A DNA stretch of 15,000 bases. It comes from Chrysomallon squamiferum (lineage: Eukaryota; Mollusca; Gastropoda; Neomphalida; Peltospiridae). The first letter of the stretch is position 1. Every line of letters starts with the position of its first letter. The stretch covers positions 38,039,751-38,054,750 of the forward strand of contig CM022670.1 of NCBI GenBank assembly GCA_012295275.1, written 5' to 3'. Position numbers and translations under genes: made by a program. The notes beneath the pieces are model-generated. The model did not search any database, had not been told where the DNA came from, and saw nothing but the letters and a program-made list of their open reading frames with translations. Below are positions 8,378 through 15,000 of the stretch, in pieces.

Positions 8378-8762
8378 CGCTAAATGACAAAGAGTGCAGT
8401 CCCAATCTGTAACAAGTAGAGCTATATACATCAGGAGCAAACATACTCATTTACATTTCAGTACACAAAGTCACTTAGATTTGATAAATTATAGAACTAT
8501 CTTCATTTGAAACAAGCAGAATTAAACCACATTTGAAACAGACAGTCAAAGAAAGAAACAAAATTTGTTACCAGTATTTGGAACGCAGTCACCTATATAT
8601 TACTGGAAACGACTAGAATTATAAATATTTGAAACAGTTATCTATTTGATTATAAAACAATTAACTAAAATTATCGTTATTTCAAACACATATATCCTCA
8701 TTTGAAACAAATATTTTGACTTTATGATCCATTTGAGTTGCGTAATAATCACGTGATCATTT
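8378..8762. repeat. Decayed minisatellite, about 25-bp unit (often as 50-bp pairs)
   Basis: The stretch can be cut at recurring CATTT/TATTT boundaries, most followed by GAAAC or a one-base variant. Clear units begin at 8459, 8509, 8535, 8580, 8631, 8683, 8704 and 8735, with lengths 50, 26, 45, 51, 52, 21, 31 and 28 bp, close to one or two times 25. Inner similarity also recurs, such as AAGCAGAATTA against GACTAGAATTA, and AAAGTCACTTA against GCAGTCACCTA. The array is old and heavily diverged. Confidence 0.55.
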
Positions 8763-8809
8763 CAGTTATGTCCTAAAGTGTAGAAACAAATAGAGAGGTC
8801 TAGTACAGA

Positions 8810-8960
8810 CGTAACTTCCGCATACAGAACCAGTCTCGTCTTATCTCGCGAGATTTCCTCGCTACGGAACAAGACTGCCTGTACGTACGTGTTTACGTAA
8901 ACCTTTGCACACGTGCATTTCCGAATCGTTATAGCAATTTTTTGAAATAGTATAAAGGGT
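8810..8960. promoter_or_regulatory. Candidate CpG-dense promoter or enhancer element
   Basis: A CpG-rich island in AT-rich DNA carries the 10-bp palindrome TCTCGCGAGA (8844-8853), known from mammalian promoters and associated with the zinc-finger factor ZBTB33. It also has GTACGTAC (8881-8888), the 12-bp palindrome GTTTACGTAAAC (8891-8902, containing a forkhead-type TGTTTAC), a CACGTG box (8910-8915) and TATAAA (8951-8956). Another CACGTG inside an ATCACGTGAT palindrome lies just upstream (8748-8757). No convincing first exon or splice donor follows on either strand, so the promoter role is inference. Confidence 0.3.
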
Positions 8961-9973
8961 GATTCTTGGTTTTATGATTTTCTTTAATTATCTTTGCACA
9001 GAGTAGAGCAGCTAAAGCTTCACTTTCTTGCATGGTTTTCACATAAATGATCGCCAAAGACAGACTCCCTTCTCTCCAAAAATGCTGTGGTTGAATTTAC
9101 GTACCATTGTACTGCTGGCTGAACGAGATTATGCTTTCGGGTGATAAATTCAAACTAATATTTGCTTGAAAAATAGTAAATTAAGGTTGCTAACCCTCGT
9201 ATTTGTCTTAAGATGTTGTTTTGCTTCTTGCTGAGAAATTAAAAAAAAACATTTATTTGTTCGCAAACGAAAATACTTGCCATTCCATTGTGTACTATAG
9301 TATTACAAGAGAAGCAAATAACAAATAATTTTGTATGTGACAAAATTTTCAAAAAAAAAATTTTCTATATAATTATATGTCATCAGAAACGGCAATAAAA
9401 ACAGATTAAAAACGACTGCATCTTATCTTTGATAGCTTTGATACGAAAACAATTACAAATTTTATCTGAATAAAATTTACTTGTATTTTTTATTCAGAAT
9501 CTGTGGAGAACATGTGATCGATTTTTATCACATAGCAACATAAACACTGAATATCTTATTATACATATTCAAACCAAAATATACATATATTAAATATCAA
9601 ATATAAAGCTTTTTTTCTGAGTTCTAGATCTATAGTTACTTCCCTTCCTTGACCTATTTCGATTACGAGCTTTGTGCTTTACGTGGCACCTAAACTGAAA
9701 CCACCGAGATACGTACGTGACCCGTAACGTAATCAGGTAACGTAATCAGATACGAGAAAGGATTTTGTCTGTGCTAAACCTCTCTAACAGACCAACACAT
9801 ACGATTGTTTATCTTTTCATTTACTGAGTATTTCCTTTCGTTCAGCGCTATTCTTCTTCTTACTGTATTTACGCACAATGCGACGGCATTTACCAAAACA
9901 CTTTAACCTGAAATTTAACAAGTTTATACGGTTCAAGAACGTATTCGAGCGTTTTACCCACCCACCTATTTAA

Positions 9974-9974
<1 letters not shown>
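8961..9974. other. Unique AT-rich DNA, no gene seen
   Basis: Only very short frames follow the ATGs here (16 and 20 codons downstream of the candidate promoter). CpGs concentrate at about 9680-9760, around a 13-bp tandem repeat. No gene or RNA is recognised. Confidence 0.6.
9724..9749. repeat. 13-bp perfect tandem repeat
   Basis: GTAACGTAATCAG occurs twice head to tail, directly after ACGTACGTGACCC. The ACGTAA cores resemble bZIP half sites. Confidence 0.9.

Positions 9975-10009
<35 letters not shown>
9975..10009. repeat. Poly-A tract, 35 nt
   Basis: An uninterrupted A run. The 3' flank starts CGAAGATTCG. I could not find that sequence upstream as a target-site duplication, so a retrotransposed tail is not shown. 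Confidence 0.92.
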
Positions 10010-10010
<1 letters not shown>

Positions 10011-10134
10011 GAAGATTCGTTAAGGTTTTTCTAGACAACTTCAGCTTAATAATCTAGTAGCCCATCTGAAATACCTGAATACAAGAAGAAAAATGGAGAT
10101 ATGTTCGAACAGTAATCAAATTTGGCCTCGAAAT

Positions 10135-10300
10135 ATCATCGCGTCGCCTGTTAGTTAATAAAACATTGCTGCAATTGTCGGGTTTCGTTTGAGCGAAGCA
10201 AAAATAGCTCGTGACGTCAGTGCATGCGACAAGACTACTCGTTAGCGCGTTTTTGTTGTTCTCAACAAGATGTCGATCAGAATCATCCGTTTTTTTTTAT
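10135..10300. promoter_or_regulatory. CpG-dense block with perfect CRE (TGACGTCA)
   Basis: About 15 CpGs fall in some 165 bp, above what base composition predicts. The centre holds a full palindromic cAMP-response element (10212-10219), the CREB/ATF consensus, followed by GCATGC. A 63-codon + strand frame starting at the overlapping GTG (10211) lacks an ATG start and is not called. Confidence 0.3.
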
Positions 10301-10855
10301 GACGAGATCGTTTTAGAATTAATGACATACGATGTAAAGTTTAACGTGTTCGGTTTCCTCTTTATAGCTGTCGCTGAAAAAGGTCAGAACGCTATCGGAT
10401 AATTACGTTAACTTGAGTGTAAAGTATTAACGACTTACACAAAAAAAACGTGATTAACTTCTAATCAGAAATATCACAGAAAACAAGTAAAATGAATTTT
10501 GATGAATAAATAGAAAAGTCTTTCTTCTATTAGTCTGGCATCGGCGTTTTTATGTATTGCATTTTGTAAAATAGCCAATATTCGTGACTTGTACGGGTAT
10601 ATCAGTTTTAATCCATGACAAATTATGTATATAATAAATCTGATTATATAATTAGACGTATCTGTGTATTCACACACGTTAACGCACGTTATCATCTGTA
10701 CATATTATATGAATGTTACGATCTGCCCCCGGCTCCTGTTAAACAGTCTCCTTAATAGTCCATATAGACGATGGCTTGATCTGCTATTTCGATATTTATT
10801 CGTTGATGTTGTTTGTTTTTGTGTTGTGTTGTGTTTTTCTCTCCTTTTTTCTCCA
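10301..10855. other. Unique AT-rich DNA, no gene seen
   Basis: No repeats beyond an 8-nt A run at 10441-10448. A - strand 73-codon frame (10474-10695) is AT-rich chance translation. Two similar CACGTTAAC/CACGTTATC words lie at 10674-10692. Confidence 0.55.
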
Positions 10856-11030
10856 TTTTTTTTTTTTTTTTTTTTTTGTTGTTTGGTGGTGGTGGGTTTT
10901 GTCGGTATTTTTTTACTGTTGTTTTGTTGTTGTTTTTGTTGATTTTGTTATTGTTGTTGTTGGTGGTGGTGGTGTATTATTATTTTTTTTTTCAGTTGTT
11001 TTATTCTTTCTTTTTTCGCACAACAGATAA
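10856..11030. repeat. Poly-T then GTT/GGT-rich low-complexity block
   Basis: A run of 22 T (10856-10877) is followed by interspersed GTT, GGT and T-rich sequence. Overlapping Phe/Val/Cys-rich frames here are low-complexity translations. Confidence 0.88.
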
Positions 11031-11090
11031 CACTCTCATAAAATGATTTATTATACTTATTAACAACACAATTTTAAATATGAAACACCA

Positions 11091-11093
11091 TCA

Positions 11094-11177
<84 letters not shown>
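11091..11177. repeat. (CAT)2(TTA)14(GTT)12 compound microsatellite
   Basis: TTA triplets (11097-11139) switch abruptly to GTT triplets (11140-11177). On the - strand this is (AAC)n then (TAA)n, the same two units as the TAA-CAA array at 5186-5242 but in the opposite order. Confidence 0.96.
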
Positions 11178-11999
11178 AGTTGTTTTTGTTTTTGTTTTGT
11201 TGTTGTTTTGTTGCTTTATTGTTGTTGGTGATGGTTTTCTTGTTGTTCACAGTGTTACTATTACTTACTATTGATAAACTAAACACACATACACATAGTT
11301 TGTGTAGGTTTTTTTCTATTTTAATGCTACAATGAAGTCAAGTCAAAATATCTTCAAAAGAGAAACTAATATTTTATTTTTTTAAATACTAAAAGAACCA
11401 TTCATCGTACCTTTTCCATCAAGACGATTTTTAAAATTTACAAACTATATTTTTTTTTTCTAACTCATATCGATTCTACAGTTTAATTTGAAGATTAAAG
11501 TTTATATTTCAGCATTTTTCTTAGACGTCTGAATTTAATACGTCTTTTTAAAAAAACAAATTCAATCGAAACTTGTAATTACTTCTTGTGATCAATCCAC
11601 AAGCATAAAAAAAACTGAATGCTTCTAAAGTTGGTCAGACGATGAAAAAAAATACACAAGGATGAAAAAGATGAATAACTTTAAATCGCCCAGGGTCTAC
11701 TGGAAAGCATTCATTTTTTTAAATACAACACCCCAGGTTTCGACTACACTTTGAAATAAAATAATTAGCTAAGAGCTGAAGATTTAGTTTGTTTAATCAA
11801 ACAGTTTTAAAGGATTTGGGGTTACGAGTTGCTAAATATTGTCACGATGCATCTGTTTTTTTATACGATTGATATGCCTGATGTAACAGTTAGTCTCTCT
11901 TATGTGAAATGGCCTCCATCATTTTTAATAACAATGTTCTTCAATAATTTTATTTTATATAGGGATATATATATAAAAATGTATTTATGCATATATGCA
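11178..11999. other. Unique AT-rich DNA, no gene seen
   Basis: GTT-rich decay continues to about 11250; after that the sequence is AT-rich and unique. A + strand 90-codon frame (11829-12101) starts at a non-ATG codon and ends inside the TACA repeats. Confidence 0.6.
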
Positions 12000-12112
12000 T
12001 ATATACATACATACATACATACATATGCAGAGTTTATTCAGACGTACATAAGACAAGAACATATTCAAAATCCTAAACTATATAGATATATAGATACATA
12101 GATACATACATA
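12000..12112. repeat. (TACA)n and (GATA)n patches
   Basis: TACA units at 12003-12027 and TAGATA/GATACATA units at about 12080-12112 flank a short unique segment. Confidence 0.85.
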
Positions 12113-12250
12113 CAATCATATACCAAAATACATACAATAATATGTACATACATATAATAATACACACATACATATACAATCATACACGAATACATACATA
12201 CAATGATACACAAATACATACATACAGTCTTGCATACAAGCACACACTGA
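12113..12250. repeat. 24-bp minisatellite built from TACA units
   Basis: Copies starting CAAT at 12177 and 12201 are 24 bp long and differ at only a few positions. A weaker third copy starts at 12225 (CAGTCTTG), and earlier diverged copies begin near 12113, 12135 and 12154. The unit ends in TACATACATA, so it is a higher-order repeat on a TACA background. Confidence 0.8.
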
Positions 12251-12298
12251 TACATGCATAAATGTATAAATACACATATACATTACAAACATACAATT

Positions 12299-12323
12299 AT
12301 ACATACATACATACATACATACA

Positions 12324-12352
<29 letters not shown>
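12299..12352. repeat. (TACA)13 microsatellite
   Basis: This is a near-perfect TACA array. The - strand frames across it repeat Met-Tyr-Val-Cys, a repeat translation. Confidence 0.96.
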
Positions 12353-13242
<890 letters not shown>

Positions 13243-13720
13243 GCTTCTGTTCAGAATAATGCGTAACAGGTAGCAAGATCAATTCTCTTCAACGTATCCT
13301 TTTCGCTGTTCCCCATTCTAGCAAGTGTTCCACTGTCGATTTAACTGAGGCTGTTTTATGAGTTTTCCTGTCTATGGGAAGTATTCATAAAAGATCCTAC
13401 GTTGCTAATCTGCAACTGTAAACTACAGGAAACTGACTGCGAGTTTCCATTCCCGTATGCAGACTTAATACAAGAAAACTTACAACCATTAATATTAAAA
13501 TATGTTCAGGTGTTATTGAACATTGGTGACTTTGTGACTCACTCTTTAGTCATTCTGTTCATATGTTTGACGAGTTATAAGAATAAATGTTGGTCAGCAG
13601 TACAGAAATACAGAACATGTAACATGAAATACAGAATCTATAAACGTTTTGTGAGCGTATGTATGATAAGCGATAATTTATGTTGATCTTAATTCAAAGT
13701 TCCTGTTATGTTACTGATTT
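13243..13720. other. Unique DNA with an open 94-codon frame, no gene called
   Basis: A + strand frame (13402-13686) is free of low complexity and ends in TGA, but it opens at TTG with no ATG start. The sequence upstream (ACTACAG at 13423-13429) could be a weak splice acceptor but has no strong pyrimidine tract. I recognise no domain. About one open frame this long is expected by chance in 15 kb of AT-rich DNA. Confidence 0.4.
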
Positions 13721-13812
13721 TTTTACTTGATTTTTTTTTAATTTTTTTTATTTTTTTATGTATAAATATATAAATACAAATTGAAAAAAAAAAAAGAATA
13801 AAAATATATAAA
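13721..13812. repeat. T-rich then A-rich low-complexity block
   Basis: T runs with A interruptions (13718-13757) are followed by TATAAATA and an A-rich run (13784-13805). Confidence 0.8.
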
Positions 13813-13829
13813 GATAGATATGGCTATTG

Positions 13830-14510
13830 TACTCGGCTGTAATACATGGTTTCTCGTATAACTATCTCATACCTCGAGTTACCTGCGTACTTTGGCGCGA
13901 AGTTAACCGTTTAGCTCACAATCGGCGACATTTTATTTTACCTTTTTTTTTGTACGTTGATCGATTCACTGTATTGACCGACCTGGTTGTGTTCAAAACG
14001 CTTCTCTCTTTTCTTTTTTTTTTTTGTATTCTTTTCAATTCCTTTTAAATCGAAGCCATTTAACGGTTCTCTCGTTCGACAAACAAGAGCCGCAATTGAC
14101 GAATACAAACAAGAACGAGATCTGGCGCACCAAAACGGTTTTACAAAGAAAAAACTAAAAACGAACATCAATGGCTTCACTTAATAATTAGTTTACACGT
14201 CTGAATGGCGCGCGATATTTTCATGGTGATCCTCAATAGACGTGAATAAAGAGCAGATATGTCATGAATATACAGTCGGGGTGGTTGTATCTCCGCTGTT
14301 CAGATCTAATGACGGGGTGTGCGCTGTTGTGTGCCTGGCAACAAACGGGTGCAAGTTACAGAACGGATTTTTAAAAACTCGTGTGTTTTTGCTCTTGGAT
14401 ACCGGATGCTAACGAAATTCGCGTAATTCCGAAAATATGTAGAACTCTGGAACTAACGTTCGGTGAGTAGAACCCGTCGCTTTCAGATGTTACAGTGTTG
14501 TGGGTGTCGT
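13830..14510. other. Longest CpG-dense unique block
   Basis: By eye this block has roughly 45 CpGs in about 680 bp, more than its base composition predicts, with GGCGCGCG at 14206-14213. It has no simple repeats apart from two T runs near 13943 and 14017. It contains the possible terminal exon listed separately and, near its right edge, a strong splice-donor-like G|GTGAGT (cut after 14462). It could be exonic, a promoter or an old transposon; I recognise no family. Confidence 0.4.
14056..14250 (+). other. Possible 3'-terminal exon (speculative)
   Basis: Signals line up in order on + : a pyrimidine tract (about 13999-14046), the first AG after it (14054-14055), a 42-codon open frame in phase with that AG (14056-14181), TAA (14182-14184), AATAAA (14245-14250) and a GT-rich stretch (14276-14290). 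The 42 residues begin Pro-Phe-Asn-Gly, pass through a charged stretch with DEYKQERDLAHQ, and end in a Lys-rich tail; G+C is higher than in the surroundings. No upstream exon, family match or conservation is available. A second frame is also open for about 34 codons, so chance is quite possible. Confidence 0.15.
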
Positions 14511-14684
14511 ATATATATAAGTATGTGTCCGTGTGTGTGATGTGTGTGGGTGTGTGTGCGTTTGTGTGTCTCTAAACACGAGCTGCTTTATAATGATTAT
14601 TCACACTAATTTAACACACAAATATATATATATATATATATGTCTGTTTGTACACGCACACACACACACACACATACACACACA
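14511..14684. repeat. Compound (TG)n ... (TA)10 ... (AC)n block
   Basis: GT-rich sequence (14524-14570), a perfect AT run (14622-14641) and AC-rich sequence (14651-14684) lie in order. The TG and AC parts are complementary and could pair around the central AT. Confidence 0.92.
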
Positions 14685-15000
14685 TGTATATGCATTTATG
14701 CAGATAACTATTATTATTATATATATATTTTTTATTTTTTTTTAAACAAAATAAAACACCTCTTTCGTTTAGATACATTATTATTACTTCTCTTCTCTAC
14801 ATTCTTCTTACAATATAAAAATATAATATTTATCGAATATTACAACCATTAATATAATTCTGAACATTCTAGTATCAATCTGTAACCTGAAAGAAGATTA
14901 TAGACGAAAAAGGCATCATTTATAGAGTTAATGAAGACAAATGTTTTCCACGTAACTGAAATGAATTTTACGTGGCACCTCAACACACTTTTTAACAAGT
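14685..15000. other. AT-rich unique DNA to window end, no gene seen
   Basis: ATT and T-rich patches (14707-14744) are followed by unique AT-rich DNA. A 14-bp word TTTACGTGGCACCT at 14967-14980 also occurs at 9678-9691. A 16-bp AT-rich word is shared with 13480-13495. Neither reaches significance. Confidence 0.55.

Noticed and set aside
9671-9691. GTGCTTTACGTGGCACC, recalling a word common in octopus repeats; part of it recurs at 14967-14980
   Set aside because: The shared word is only 14 bp, about what chance allows, and no SINE body surrounds either copy.
9930-9945. GGTTCAAGAAC, resembling a tRNA B box
   Set aside because: It lacks the terminal CC, and no A box, anticodon arm or acceptor stem can be drawn around it. 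No tRNA was found on either strand.
13243-13254. CT tract followed by CTTCTGTTCAG, an apparently ideal splice acceptor
   Set aside because: All three frames after it reach a stop within a few codons, and CT microsatellites commonly create cryptic acceptors.
13402-13686. 94-codon + strand frame without low complexity
   Set aside because: It opens at TTG with no ATG start and no strong splice acceptor. An open frame this long is expected about once by chance in 15 kb of such DNA.
13938-14180. - strand ORF whose start resembles a signal peptide
   Set aside because: The hydrophobic start is the reverse reading of an A-rich stretch, and the tail is Lys-rich from poly-T. The + strand signals in the same place are at least ordered.

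Overview
This 15 kb window looks like non-coding nuclear DNA from an animal (metazoan) genome. The bulk is AT-rich and packed with microsatellites: (CT)n, (AC)n, (TACA)n, (TAG)n, (TTA)n(TTG)n, and A/T homopolymers of up to 35 nt. Bacterial hallmarks are absent: there are no closely packed ORFs, no operons and no ribosome-binding-site-led genes. The repeat style (long CT tracts, compound CT-TA-AC blocks, TACA minisatellites, TAG arrays) is what one sees in cephalopod and other mollusc intergenic or intronic DNA. That taxonomic guess is an inference from style only; no diagnostic tRNA-derived cephalopod SINE was found.

I recognise no protein-coding gene, tRNA, rRNA, CRISPR array or autonomous transposon. 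Nearly all reading frames of 60 codons or more are translations of simple repeats (poly-Ser/poly-Leu over TAG repeats, Leu-Ser or Arg-Glu over CT repeats, Tyr-Val-Cys-Met over TACA repeats), or they start at non-ATG codons in AT-rich DNA.

Layout: 1-1000, purine and pyrimidine tracts and two 32-nt poly-A runs; 1405-1967, a TAG array and a CT-TA-AC compound microsatellite; 2340-3440, two CpG-denser unique blocks with paired CACGTG boxes; 3447-3860, poly-T, a near-consensus IR3 nuclear-receptor site and a (CT)n...(AG)n inverted pair; 4040-5520, a 12-bp minisatellite, trinucleotide arrays and poly-T; 5760-5815, a TAAT/octamer cluster; 5937-6276, a 340-bp terminal-inverted-repeat element flanked by TA; 6280-8330, AT-rich DNA; 8378-8762, a decayed 25/50-bp tandem array; 8810-8960, a CpG-dense palindrome cluster with a 10-bp TCTCGCGAGA site; 9975-10009, a poly-A; 10135-10300, a CpG-dense block with a perfect cAMP-response element; 10856-11178, GT and TTA/TTG repeats; 12000-12352, a TACA minisatellite; 12999-13242, a long CT tract; 13830-14510, the longest CpG-dense unique block, with a possible 3'-terminal exon; 14510-14684, a GT-TA-AC compound.

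The best-supported discrete element is the Tigger/pogo-like miniature transposon. The most interesting unproven signals are the CpG-dense islands carrying exact or near-exact binding motifs, which could be promoters or enhancers of genes outside the window. No new biological system is demonstrated here.
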